This document shows, in pieces, positions 28,310-39,355 of a stretch of 64,000 bases of DNA. This DNA comes from Suillus spraguei (lineage: Eukaryota > Basidiomycota > Agaricomycetes > Boletales > Suillaceae). A program made the translations under genes and the position numbers. The stretch spans positions 165,002 through 229,001 of the forward strand of contig JABCPU010000066.1 of NCBI GenBank assembly GCA_016800925.1. Reading direction: 5' to 3'. Under the pieces are notes generated by a model. That model had not been told where the DNA came from. It did no database searches and saw only the letters and a list, made by a program, of their open reading frames with translations. Within the stretch, counting starts at the first letter, position 1. Each line of letters starts with the position of its first letter.

Positions 28310-28495
28310 TCTCTGTTTATGTCTGTGTATACCTCAGCAGTTCTTCCTTAGACATTGAGGTATGTTTCACATTTCTCTTGTGTGCCAACTCCATCTTACT
28401 ATTAATTGTTCCTAATTCATCATTCTAGGTATTATGAATGTTATAGCAGTTCTTCCTTAGATGCTGAGATCATCATTCTAGTTTCACTATCAAGA
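28310..28495 (+). repeat. Copia-A 3' LTR, second part
   Basis: 186 bp matching 19258-19446 of the 5' LTR and ending in the same ATCAAGA, followed by the GTACA target duplication. Confidence 0.9.
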
Positions 28496-28500
28496 GTACA

Positions 28501-28570
28501 GAGACCTTTTTTGATATGTTAACCACCTGATATGGATATGAGCATTTTGTGGACATATACTTCCCCAGAT
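28501..28570 (+). pseudogene. GFA1 fragment, 3' part (intron 3 and splice site)
   Basis: Matches GFA1 intron 3 and the start of exon 4 (about 16049-16108): GATATG.TAACCA, ATATGAGCATTTTGT and a TATAC.TCCC block are shared. Retention of the intron shows DNA-level duplication, not retroposition. It abuts hAT transposase sequence at about 28571. Confidence 0.75.
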
Positions 28571-29757
28571 AATGCTTCAAATAACAACACCACTATGAAA
28601 GAAGTAGTAAGGGCCATAGATGAGGATGGTGGCCACTGGCTTCCAGGTCCCCATTGCATTTGCTGTCAAGAGCATATTTTGAATCTTGCTGCGCAACACT
28701 TCATTGATGCAGTCGCACCCACCCCTCAGGCGACAATACTCAAAAAGATCTGTAATGCTATTGATAGCGGTGCTGATACTGATCTTGATAGCTTGACTGC
28801 ACAATTCACTGCATTGGAACATGATCCTGAAGCTATTGTTGAGGATGGTTTTGATGTCAGTTACACTGTTGGAAAAGCACTGGTTCTCATTGAACAGGTA
28901 ACATCCTCTTTTTCTTTGCCTCCTTCAAGTTCTTATTGAGACAAACTAGATTTGCAAATCACCATAATAAGCTCAAGCATTCTTCAAAAAATCATGCAAG
29001 GAAGAAGGTATTGCTATTTGTGAGATTTCAACATGGGTGAGAACATGCTGGGCATCATTGTTCAAGTGCCTTAAGTGCTTCTTGTCTCTTTGCTTGGTAA
29101 GTGAGATATTCACCTGTTTAGTACCTTATTTATTTATTTTTTCAGGCTGTCAATCACTTCACCCTTCTTGCAGATGAGAGTCCCAAAGTTGTGCAACAAG
29201 ACAAGTCGTACAGCAACTTCAAGCTTGATTGAGCTGACTGGAGAAAAATATGGCTAGTGCATGATGTCCTCAAGGTATTTATTTGTACATCCTGTCCATT
29301 CGTTTATTTACTGATTGTTATAGGAGCTTGCAACTGTGCAGCAGTCCTTTTCTTCAGTCATGTGCCCAACAGCCTGGCAGATGATTCCCACATTAGAGTG
29401 TCTAACTAATATATGGCAGACCATGGCAAGAAATCTGGAGTATGCACTGATCACAGATGCCATTAGGAAGGGCCTCAAGAATGTTGAGAAGTACTACCAG
29501 AAAGCTAGTGACTTGGATGTCTACTTTATCTGCCTAGGTGTGTATTGATGTTTTTTACTCAAGTACATCTCTGATTTTGCGATAGTTCTTAATCCCAACT
29601 ACAAATTAGCATATGTCAAAAACCAATGGACTGATGCAAAGGTTGTGAGTGGGAGGGCTCGTCTTCAAGCAGTAGTGAGTACTATTTGACCTTCACTGTA
29701 GGTCTCTAACTCAAGATGGGTGCTTAGTTTGATCAGTATTATGAAGCAGCTCCAGCC
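28571..29757 (+). pseudogene. hAT transposase remnant
   Basis: Exon-like pieces read DNASNN (a catalytic-Asp motif of hAT transposases), HILNLAAQHF, then SYSNFKLD followed by a stop where Trp/Arg is expected, DWRKIWLVHDVLK, ELATVQQSFSS, LDVYFICL and VLNPNYKLAYVKNQW, in the order of fungal hAT transposases and separated by short introns. The C-terminal dimerisation region is missing because the sequence passes into the gypsy remnant near 29757. The N-terminal BED finger is also missing. Stops and truncation make it inactive. Confidence 0.85.
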
Positions 29758-30157
29758 CTGGCACCACAACTAAGCAATCAAATCTGCCAGCTTTCGGCAT
29801 CATCATAGTGTCAAGGTGCACTCGCCTAAAGATACCACCTGGTATAGGAATGGTTGGCAGGATGTGCAAGCGGTGAGTCTGCCTGATCTGGCACTTATAA
29901 CAAGTCCTGATGTACCATTTGATATCATCAATAATATATGGCCACCAAAAACACAAAAGAAGTCTAGCGCAAGTCATGAATACTCCCTTATAACCTAAGT
30001 CATCATATGCTTCCTTCAAGATACGCAAGTGCTTTGCTGCCAGTACAACTAGCTGGTGCTTGCTGTGCGATTGCTGCTGGAAGAGGCTATTCCCTAACAT
30101 GAAGTACTGAACAAGTGTGCCAATGAAGGATGCAAATTCCTTGTTAGTCAAGCTCAC
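29758..30157 (-). pseudogene. Gypsy-C integrase fragment
   Basis: Encodes the HHCC zinc-binding domain (HLRILKEAYDDLGYKG ... CYKCQIRQ) and the first catalytic Asp region (RRVHLDTMMMPK). The rest of the DDE core is missing. Confidence 0.85.
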
Positions 30158-30401
30158 TAGCTGCTTGCAGTCAGTCAGGAATCACTGGATTACTAGCATA
30201 TGTTCATCTTGGACTTGGGTAGCCTCAGAACATGGGATCTGGGTTTCATTTCTTTTGTGGGTTATGGTGCCTAAACATGCAATTAGCATGGGTGGTCAGG
30301 TTAGTGAGCAAGGCACAGGTGAAGAATGAGGGTGCTACAAGGACCTGCGACTACACAAGCCCTATCATTCAGGATCTCCATACTGAAGGAGTACAAGTGG
30401 T

Positions 30402-31852
30402 CTAGCCAATCTTTGTGATCATCATCCTCAGCAAGGTCTTATCAGCAGCAGGTCTCCTTGAGAGGTCATCAGTGCTGGTATGCTTGTCTGTAGATACATG
30501 TACAAGCTTGAATTGAAACAAAAGTATACCTGCTATCCAGCGGTTAATCGTAGTGTTGGGCTGGAGATCTGGGTTATCAATCATCCCGTTGATATACTTC
30601 GCATCCACCTCAACTGTAAGGTTGACGATGCCAAAGATGTACACCCACACAGCATGCAATGCTCAGAACAAACCATACAGTTCCAGCTTTGCTTGCGAGT
30701 ACTGGCTCTCGACTTTTGTAAGTGTTAGCAAACCAAAGTGGCTAGGGTAACACTTCTTGTCTTTGCCAATTTGTGAGAGTATAAAACCTACAGCAATAGA
30801 GGAAGTGTCAATGGCTAGGACAACTTCTCATCCAGAAACATAATCAAGCAGTTTCAGCACCAGTGACTGCATAGTCACATCTTTGAGTGCTTGTATAGCT
30901 ACCTGTTGTTCATGACCCCATTCAAATATGATGTTCTTGTACATTAGTGCTACTAGTAGCCTCACTATTTTAGCAAAGTCCTTGATGAAGATACACAAGA
31001 TGCTGCAGGTACCTATGAAGCCCCGCACATGTGTAATGGTGCTACACTCAGGCCAATCATGGATCTTTTTCACCTTCCCAGATTCTGGCACACACCCCTT
31101 GGAGGTACACATGTGCCTGACGATATTGGCGGTAGGCACTGCTAAGACAAACTTTTCTTTTTGGCAGAAACTGTCAGCCCAACCATACGCAAGTGATGTA
31201 AGACACAGTTAACAACAATAAGATGTTCCCAGATGAAGTGGTAAATGCCAGTGTTCTCCAGTATAGTTTCATATGAGCCATTAGCTCTCTGATACTGTGT
31301 CTTTACCAATTTCATGGCAATATTGTCAATGCTCAGAAACATATACATTAGGATCTTGTCTTGTAGGACAAAGCAAATGTCACCTTAGAAGAGCTGTATG
31401 CCATTAGCATGCCCCATTAGAAGCATGGTTAGCCAGTAAGCAAGTGGTGTGCCAAAAGTAGTGGTCATATCATGCAAGTCAACATGTAGCAACCACTGAT
31501 CATATCCTGAAAACAAGTCCATCATGCCATACACAATGTAGCCAGCAAATAATTCAGCAAGATGTTTGACAAAGGGAGGAATGGAAGCATCCTTGATAGT
31601 TACCCTGTTCAACAGTTGGAGATCATGAACTATATGCAGTGATGTGCCATCTTTCTTGACAATGCAGAACCATCGCAAGCGGTAAGACACCATTGATGGC
31701 TCATATATGCCAGATGCAATCTTTTCCTTGATAATACCAACAACTTTCTCCAGTGTAGTAGGAGGGATTAGGATACTGCGCTCTGCCCATAGTGTGCGGT
31801 ACCATTGGTATCTTGTACAGTGGCTCAAAAAACTGTCCGCATGTTTTGACAT
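30402..31852 (-). pseudogene. Gypsy-C reverse transcriptase and RNase H remnants
   Basis: 31852-31385 carries the RT start (RWFCIVKKDGTS, LVHDLQ-like IVHDLQLLN, MMDLFSGYDQ). 31348-31142 carries the active-site region, where the expected Tyr-x-Asp-Asp reads SIDN. 31139-30828 reads the thumb (RGFIGTCS, IKDFAKIVRLLVAL). 30659-30402 is the RNase H end (DAKYINGMIDNPDLQPN, DLSRRP). Frameshifts and stops separate them. Confidence 0.88.
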
Positions 31853-33419
31853 TTTTCACTATCTATGATATTGTGTGAGAATGAACAAATTCCTCAAGGA
31901 CATACTTATACCACATTGTAGTATGGCTTCAGGGCTTTTATTTGAGCCCTACACCGTGGGAATCGGCGGAGATATGGTGGAGATATAAGGCTTATAAAAT
32001 GATGACTCATGTGGACAGTTTTTTGAGTGTATATTAAAACTATATAAATCATTATTTATGACACCATAAAAATCATGCTACTATTATATAAATTATAAAG
32101 TGGTGTCATTATGTTATTTTATGACTATATCTAACTATATAAACCAGAATATCTCATGTATCATAGTCATAATCACCATGAAAGCCATCTCCTCTGCTCA
32201 AAGAGATAATATCCTCTCTCTGTCTTATGCTGGCCTCTCTGCTCGCCAAATTTCCTCTAGAACTGGAGTATGCAAGTCCACTGTGGCCAAGTTCATCAAA
32301 GAAAGCCACCCAAACAAGGAAAACTCTTGTGGAGGACGTCCATCCAAGCTTACCTCTACTGACGAAAGGGCTATTATCCAACATATCACTACAGGAAAGG
32401 CTGATAATGCTGTCCAAGCCACCCATTAAATCAATTCCACCATCACTACCCCTGTCTCTTCACAAACTGTGAGGAATGTTCTCAAGGCAGTAACAAAGAA
32501 GAAAAAGCCTCTTCTCTCCATCAAACATAGGCAGAGAAGACTAGCCTTTGCCTTAGCTCATCAACACTGGACTGTAGAGGACTGGAAGCGTGTTATATGG
32601 TCAGATGAGACCAAAATCAATAGGATTGGGTCAGATGGGAAGGTGTATGTATGGAAAAAGAAGGGAGATGGCCTAACAGACAGAGAGGTTAATGGGACTG
32701 TCAAGTTTGGAGGAGGTTCTTTAATGGTATGGGGCTGTATGGGATGGAATGGTGTGGGAATGCTTGCTGAGGTTGAGGGGAAGATGAATGCTGAGCAGTA
32801 TGTGGACATTTTAAATGACCACTTGCTGCCTAGCTTGGCAGAATCAGGGATTGATGAAGAAGATATCATTTTCCAACAGGATAATGATCCCAAGCACACA
32901 TCCAGAAGAGCTAGGGAATGGTTTGAAGAACATAACATCAATGTTCTTGACTGGCCAGCACAGTCTCCTGATGTCAATGTCATTGAACATCTCTGGGGAA
33001 CACTCAAGAAAAAGCTTCAAGCCTATGAAAACCCCCCTAAAGGAGTATGGGAGCTTTGGGAGAGAGTAGCAGTGGAATGGGGGAAGATCACAGCTGAGGA
33101 TTGCCAGAAATTAATTGAGAGTATGCCTAGAAGGATAGAGGCAGTAATTAAAGCCAAGGGAGGTCATACAAAATACTAGAATACCTGGTTATTACTGTAA
33201 AATACTTGAGTCAAAAAACTGTCTGCATGAGTCACCATTTTGTGAGCCTTGTATCTCCACCATATCTCCACTGATTCCCACGGTGTAGGGCTCCAATGAA
33301 AGCCCTGAAGCCATACTACAATGTGGTATAAGCATGTTTTTGAGGCATTTGTTTGTTCTCACACAATATTATAGATAGTGAAAAATGCCAAAACATGCGG
33401 ACAGTTTTTTGAGCCACTG
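31818..33419 (+). mobile_element. Tc1/mariner element, nearly complete
   Basis: 1602 bp flanked by TA duplications (31816-31817, 33420-33421), inserted in the gypsy-C RT region. Both termini carry CAGTGGCTCAAAAAACTGTC-type inverted repeats; the shared terminal block extends some 170 bp, including the CACCGTGGGAATC segment. Left and right terminal repeats have diverged a little, while the left part is almost identical to the arms at 19570-21090. Confidence 0.95.
32178..33179 (+). pseudogene. Tc1 transposase (DD34E) with one nonsense codon
   Basis: From MKAISSAQRDN to the stop at 33177-33179 the frame is about 333 codons, the usual size for Tc1 transposases. It holds an N-terminal HTH region, then the catalytic motifs WSDETK (first Asp), IFQQDNDPKH (second Asp) and SPDVNVIEHLW (Glu). 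One codon at 32427-32429 is TAA where both arms of the element at 19570-21090 have TAT (Tyr), and five codons following VRNVLKA are missing compared with those arms. Otherwise the frame is open, so the element decayed very recently or the stop is an error. Confidence 0.9.
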
Positions 33420-33421
33420 TA

Positions 33422-33545
33422 TGGCAGAAAGTACTTCTCATTGAGATGGCCATGTTCTGACATGTCCCAAGCGAAAGCAGTCTCATGTTCACAGACAAGC
33501 CAGTGTACAAGCTTGTGCTCTTCTGGCCATAGCCACTTCACAGTA
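33422..33545 (-). pseudogene. Gypsy-C pol, part upstream of RT
   Basis: Reads WLWPEEHKLVHWLV, CEHETAFAWDMSEHGHL and EKYFLPY, a conserved block just before the RT of Agaricomycete gypsy elements. The reading resumes across the Tc1 insertion at YQWYRTLWAERSILIPP. Confidence 0.8.
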
Positions 33546-34050
33546 TCTAGATCAAGTGCATCAACTCTCTCTTGGGTAAATTACTTGTCCAGTATGAAGT
33601 CCGGTGGGTGCAGCAGTAACTCTGGTAAACCAGCCAAAGGATCTGGCGGTAGTTCCCATTGCATGTGGTATTCTGGCAGCATGGTAGTCAGGACGGTGTT
33701 GACTTTCTTGCCTATGAGATTGTAGACATAGGAACACTTGGTTTTGTCATAGGTATAAACACTGTAAAAGGCTTCAGTAGACTCAGCATTAATAGGAGAA
33801 TGCATAGGGGTTAAGTAATGATAATGAGCGGTTAACTGAGGACAGTTAAAGGGGGATGACAATGCATCAGCAGTAGTGCTCCATAAGAGTGGTGGTTGTG
33901 CAGTGGGTGCTGGTATGCAGTCAGTGGGGTTCAGTATGGTAGTGGTAACTCTAGTAGTAACTGGTTCTTGAGAAATGAAAGAATAATAATAATAATAATA
34001 ATAATAAAAAGTTTGTGAGTCTCCCCACAGCACTGGCAGCTCATCAATCC
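33546..34050 (-). other. Gypsy-C PR-RT spacer
   Basis: Pro/Thr-rich spacer between the protease and RT regions. It contains an ATT/TAA microsatellite at 33982-34006. Confidence 0.6.
33982..34006 (+). repeat. AAT microsatellite
   Basis: About eight AAT triplets inside the decayed gypsy element. Confidence 0.85.
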
Positions 34051-34521
34051 TCAAAAATCCTGCTCAGCTGGCTTTGCTGGGCACTTGCAACAACCTTGAC
34101 ATTTCTTTACCCATGGCTGTGTTGGTATACATATGACCTTGCTGTTATTGGGGTCAGTGAGTGTAAGATCCTGCTCACTGCTTGGTGTGTCCTCTGTACT
34201 GCATGTTATCATCATGTAGAATGGTCTGCCTAACAAGAGATCAAAGTTAGTGGTTTCAACAACTTGGATCTGGAACAGCATTTTGCTGGTTCCAAAGTCT
34301 AGCAGTAGGTTCTCAATGACCCCTAGCATCTCGTTAGTAGACATATTAGCTGACTCCATATTGATCTTGTGGTCAGGTCTCAGCAGTATAAAACCCAGTG
34401 AATGCCAAACTCTCACCAGCATGACAAGACATTCAGTGCCCTGATCCAGCATGCACATCAAGACTTGGCCCTTGGTAACAGCAAGAATGGCCTGCAGCGG
34501 TGCAAAGTGTTCTGTGACCAT
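34051..34521 (-). pseudogene. Gypsy-C aspartic protease remnant
   Basis: A retropepsin fold is suggested by CMLDQGTECLVM, where the catalytic D-S/T-G reads DQG, and by the flap and LLLGRPFYM end. The altered catalytic triplet implies loss of function. Confidence 0.75.
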
Positions 34522-34689
34522 GCATCCATCAGCATCTCATGAGCAATAACACTCTCAAAACCTCATCTGTTCCTGTGTACCAGGCATAGTGCCTAACTCA
34601 TTGATGACCACGGTGTTAATGCTAACTCGCTTGTTGGTGGTGGCTTCCTTGAGGTTCTTGCAGATTTCTTGTGCTACCGCGATTAGTTC

Positions 34690-36310
34690 TCATACTGGAA
34701 TGGTGACATCAGAGTCTAATATGTGGTCAACAATGCGTCTACCAGCATCCTTGTCTTCTAGTGGGTGTTGGTACCTGTATTGGGGCACTGGTGGGTTGGC
34801 GGTATCAGGAGATGAAGAAGAGGTTGCAGGTGCCGATGATGAGGATGGGGTACTATTGATGATAGACATTGCCAGCTTAAGAATCTTAGTACCAGGGTTG
34901 GGTGTCACACTTGCTTTGACTTGTAGTGAAACCACCTCTTCAACCACATCAGCAGCTTTAGAGGACAGTCCTGCTTTGGGTCTCAGTGGCATCTTAATGC
35001 CATCAAACCACATGGTCTTTCCTTTGTCAGATTTCCTAGTGGCATAAGTGTCAGCATCATTAGCCTCATACAAATCCTGTGCAAGACACAAGTTGTTAGT
35101 GCGCTCCTCTTCAGCATCAGTCCTGTGAACAGTGTTAGTGTGCAAGAAGGCAGAAGGATCAATGTCAAGCATAGCATCATGCCTATGTTCTACTTGACAG
35201 TATAAGTTTCCCAATACTGTAGCATTGGCGCCCATAGCAGGGTTTTTGCTCATGTAGTGGTTAAGACTTTGCTGGAAGTTAGGCCAAGATGTGGGACCAC
35301 ATTGCCATTTGGCAGATTTGTGTGCCTGTTGCTACTAATGATCCTACCATTGCATATGTATTTTTCCTTGATCGCACAATCCTACATCCTATGCGGACCA
35401 CTGCAGAAGTGACAAGTGATGGGGGCATACTCTTGCTTGACCACAACACTAGGGTTGGTTGGTTGTATCAGTGGTTGCAGAGATACCTGTTGAGTGATAG
35501 AGGGGTTAGCATACACTGGCAAGGAAGCCAATGCCATTACAGTGGTAGAGGTACTCAGTAGGAGAAAAATTGCTGCTTTGTATACCTTCTTGATGTCATA
35601 TGAATCCTCTGGATGGTGGTCAGTAAGCATTATCTCTAGCCACCACTTAATGGTGGTCTTGGCAGTAGCATAAAATTCATCAAGGAAAAGACAGTCATGC
35701 TCAAGATCAGCGAGCTTCTTCTTAGTAATGAGGTGTCAAGAGATCTTAAGGAACATCCTGTAGTATGGCCCAAGATCCTCTTGCGAGGTCATTGGTGTAT
35801 GGGCCTGTTCTGTACAAAGGTTTTCAAGGTCAGTATGGGTGAAGCAGCAGTCACCTTTGCATCCAGGATACAAAAGTTTTACTGCCATAACAAACTTCCC
35901 CCAGTCTGGTAGACTGGCTTCATCAAGTACTTCCCATGTTTCTGAGTCATCAATATGCACATGTCTGAGCACTGCCTCAATACACTGTTCATCATTCAAG
36001 TTGGTGTGAGTGCCTAGGAGCTCTATGTCCTTGAAAAATGGTATGAGATGTACTGGAGTGCCATCAAATTTGAGTGCAGTATCTTGCCTCTTAGTGGCAT
36101 AGAATTGACATGACTGGCAGTTGAGGTAAAGCTGGTGGTTGCAGTGTAAGCAATAGCAGTATAGTAGCATGAGCATGAATGATGATAGATAGCAGGTGGT
36201 GTTGGCAGTATAGTAGTGATGCATTGGCAAGGTGAAGGAGCAGTAAGATTTTCCTCATTTGGTGGAGGGTAAAGGTCATGGATCAATGTTAAGGGTGACT
36301 CCGCAGGAGG
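34690..36310 (-). pseudogene. Gypsy-C gag remnants
   Basis: 35736-36230 encodes the capsid-like block (LKFDGTPVHLIPFFKDIELL, WGKFVMAVKLLYPGCKGD). 35382-35630 ends in a partial zinc knuckle (CHFCSGPHRM). 34690-35253 is the acidic linker before the protease. Stops and frameshifts separate them. Confidence 0.8.
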
Positions 36311-36349
36311 AGAATCAATGGTAATGAATGGTACTTTGGACTATTCCGG

Positions 36350-37306
36350 TGTAAAGATACAACCTAACCTGGGCTGTAGATAAACTACCTCCTAAGTTAG
36401 CATGTGTGGTCTTGCACTCCGTCTAGTCTACTTCACTTGCAAAACAAGAGTGTTCGACTCTAAAGGGGATGCCTGTTAGTATAGCTAAATCCAAGTCAAA
36501 CCAGTGAGCTTAAGTAGCATCGTAGTCAGCAGTAAGTTGCCATGGTCAGTGATGATGCCGCCAGGACTAGTGTCTTATGTAGCGGTGCTACCATGGTTGA
36601 GATAAGGTCAGTAACAATAACGTCAAGCGAGCGATGGTGAGTAATAATATCAGCGGTAGTGGTAAGGTTGCAAGTGGTGCAAAGAAACAGTAAAGAAGGC
36701 TGCGGTACTTTCAGCAGTAAAGTAGCGGTGCATGAGAAGTTCAGTCAAAATAGCAATCTAGAGTCCAGCAGTATGCCAGCGGTAACGGTGAAAGAGCGAG
36801 ATTGATTAATGAGCGGTAACAAACTTTAAAGACTAAGTCTACTACTGGGTAAATCCAGAGCTAGACAATAATCCTGACCTATAGTACGTGCAATGGGGTA
36901 AAATCAGGTACTGTATCATGCAGGGTATGCGGTGCTTATATCCTAAATCATATGTATTCGGAATGCTCTAGGCGAGATCAGTAGCGCTCAAGTACAGTAA
37001 CCACCATATGTAAACATAGCGCAAGGCGACTGCGGCACGAGGCAACATGTAATAAGACTTGCCATGGAATCAGTGATAACGAACATAAAACAAACAATGC
37101 ACCAAATGGAGCTATGCGGACGTGGCAAGGACATGGGAGGACATCGCACGGGGAATGTGGTGCGGCAATCAGTATGGTGTGTGGTAAGCATGGGATGCCA
37201 CCGGAAGTGCTAAAGGGGTAAGATGGCCATGGACAAGTGGTAACTCCTATAGACATGAGACAAGTGTCGATAGGGTTTTAAGCCTAGCGCCAATATGTTC
37301 GTTACA
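36350..37306 (-). repeat. Solo LTR, family S, copy 4
   Basis: 957 bp in the same orientation as copy 3, inserted in the 5' end of the gypsy-C gag. Flanks CCGG (36346-36349) and CTGG (37307-37310) fit a 4-bp duplication with one transition. Confidence 0.88.
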
Positions 37307-37310
37307 CTGG

Positions 37311-38450
37311 TTCAAAGGATCCCAGCAGCTGTTTACCTTTTCCTGTTTCTTCTTGATCACTAGATGATTCATCATTGGTGAGGTCTTGGTGAATGGCAGC
37401 TTCATCAGCGCTAGATTGCTGGCTGGATGCTAAGGCTTCTGGGTCATCAATACTCTTTGGCGTGAAGAAGTCTTCTTGAGATAGGTGAATGGACTTGAGG
37501 TGACAGGTCTCATTGTCCCTAAATCTGTGGGTAGTGCTGGATTCCAGATTAGTGCTTCTATGGTCCCCTCAGGGTGGGCTCCAGATGAAACAAAGAAACT
37601 ATGGCTGGCCTAAGTGTAGGTGCAACTACAATCCTGTTGAAGGTGCAAGTGAGATGCTTAACCCAGAGGACTGCTATAGAAGCAACTCCTTCAAGATTAG
37701 TGTGAAGGGAACACAAAAGAACTAATAAAAATGAAAGACTACGGTTACCAGAAGTTAGTGGTGGCTGCAGCAAGTCAGCAGTGCATCAGTGGTGTTAGCG
37801 ATGAGACTGCAGTGTCAGTGGTACTTGCATGGTCTTGATAGCTGTGACAGTTGACTAGTGGTGGAAACGATAATAGAACTGCCTGTGGAGTGAAGATGCT
37901 GTGAATACCAGTGGTGCAGTAGCAGTTACGGTGGCTCAGTACAAGCAAAGGAAGTAGCAATAGAGATGGTAAAAGAGGGAGCGGCCCAGTGAGATCACCA
38001 GCAGCAGTTTGGTTACAAGTAGAGAAGTCAAAAGTAGCATGGTAACTTTGAGCAGTTAAGTTACTGGCGGTCAAAACAATGAGCAAGTTTGAACAGAATA
38101 AATTCCAAGATGTTGGAATTTTCTACTAGCGAGTGTTTCAGATACTAAGTCCAAGAGATGGATGTAATGGGAAGTAACAGTAACGGTATGTACAATGAGT
38201 CCTTTGAATATGTATCATGTGTGTTTGGAATGCATAGGCAAGACCAGTAGCAAAGTAGAGACAAACTACGTGATATTAGCAAAGAGGCATGCAGCATGCA
38301 GCAGCCTCATGAAATGTAATGTAAGCCCTGCCATAGGTTTAGTAACAGCAGAAAATGGATCTAGACGGAATAGGATGGGACATGAGGGCATTGGCACAAG
38401 GATCCAGTAAGGGGCAAGGGTCCACAGAGTAAGAACAGTTCCGCCTTAGT
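37311..38450 (-). other. Probable gypsy-C leader and decayed 5' LTR
   Basis: 37311-37450 continues an acidic gag start (SSADEAAIHQD). Beyond it, minus-strand sequence such as CTGCTGCATGC...GTCTTGCCTATGCATTCC has the same order of motifs as family S LTRs but is strongly diverged, suggesting a cousin LTR. Ends cannot be set. Confidence 0.4.
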
Positions 38451-38719
38451 GAAGCAAAAAGGCTATTTGCTCGCTATAAGGGAATTGTTCAGTAGTTGCC
38501 TTAGACAGTAATGAGACACTTGTGGAAAATGGAGTTTTGATGGTCAGTGTGACTTTGTTCGTCACATCAGAATGGACATATGTCAGCAGCAGTAGAAGCA
38601 GAGGAGCATGCAGCTATGTTGGACTAGTTAGTAGTTACTCATTGTCACATAGATCTACTATGTCATTTTTTTTGCACTTTGGAAAATTTTTAGTTCAGTT
38701 CATGTTTGGACCACAAAAA

Positions 38720-39245
38720 ACTGAACCAAACCTCTAAGAACAGTTCTTAAAGGTCTGGTTCAGGGTTTGACAATTTTGCAGAACCGGACCTGTGTCCAGT
38801 TCTTGGTTCTTGTCCAGGACCCTCTGAACTGGACCACGGCAGCACTACTTTTGACCTCAAGTATTATCAGTCTTATGATACTTTCCAAGCTTACTATGTA
38901 AATAAATACACAGATCACCATGCCTTTGAGATTGCTTTTTAATTTACTTTACACTTTTTCGAGCTTGATATCTTAGTGGACAATGACATCTCTTTTTGTG
39001 TATTTTTCATCTTAACCGCATGTTCAAAATGCATCCCACTTTTTAAAGAACTATTTTGATCCGCTTGTTGAGTCAAAAGCCACCAAAAGGCACATTAAGT
39101 TACTTAAGAGATCTGTTGTTTCCCTGATGTAGAACAAATTTCCGGTCCAGTTCTGGCTGACATCAGAACCGTGGACCGAACCGTCCAGAACTGGACCAAA
39201 AGTCCGGTTCAAACCGTGGTTCTGGACCGGACCGCGGCAGCACTA
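38720..39245 (+). repeat. Two hAT-like right termini
   Basis: Two segments ending at 38847 and 39245 share the end (A/G)CGGCAGCACTA preceded by repeated GGTTCTGGACC and GAACTGGACC motifs, the subterminal pattern of fungal hAT elements. Both point the same way and are 398 bp apart; I found no matching left ends. Confidence 0.5.
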
Positions 39246-39355
39246 GCAAAGTTGGAGAAACTCGAAAGAACCGAGTAGGTCCGAGTGATAATAGGGTACC
39301 AGAAACTGGTTTTCTCATCACGCTTCCCTCATATGTTTCGTTCCTAGTCCCAGCT

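Larger units (their letters stand above)
19188..28495 (+). mobile_element. Copia-A: decayed Ty1/copia retrotransposon
   Basis: A plus-strand copia element with 5' LTR 19188-19446, PBS, gag-PR-IN-RT-RH remnants and a 3' LTR that starts at 27460 right after a G-rich polypurine tract. It is flanked by a perfect 5-bp target duplication GTACA (19183-19187 and 28496-28500). Its coding region is related to Copia-B (47565-52636) but holds many stops and a large gag-protease deletion. It is interrupted by a Tc1 inverted-repeat element, three solo LTRs and a further solo LTR in its 3' LTR; the removed insertions total about 5.2 kb. Confidence 0.92.
29758..38450 (-). mobile_element. Gypsy-C: decayed Ty3/gypsy retrotransposon
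   Basis: Minus-strand element read from high to low coordinates: possible 5' LTR/leader 37311-38450, gag 34690-37450, protease 34051-34521, RT and RNase H 33545-33422 and 31852-30402, integrase zinc-binding domain 30157-29758. It is interrupted by solo LTR copy 4 and by a Tc1 element, and its integrase is truncated next to the hAT remnant. Both outer ends are uncertain; I could not find paired LTRs. Confidence 0.85.
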
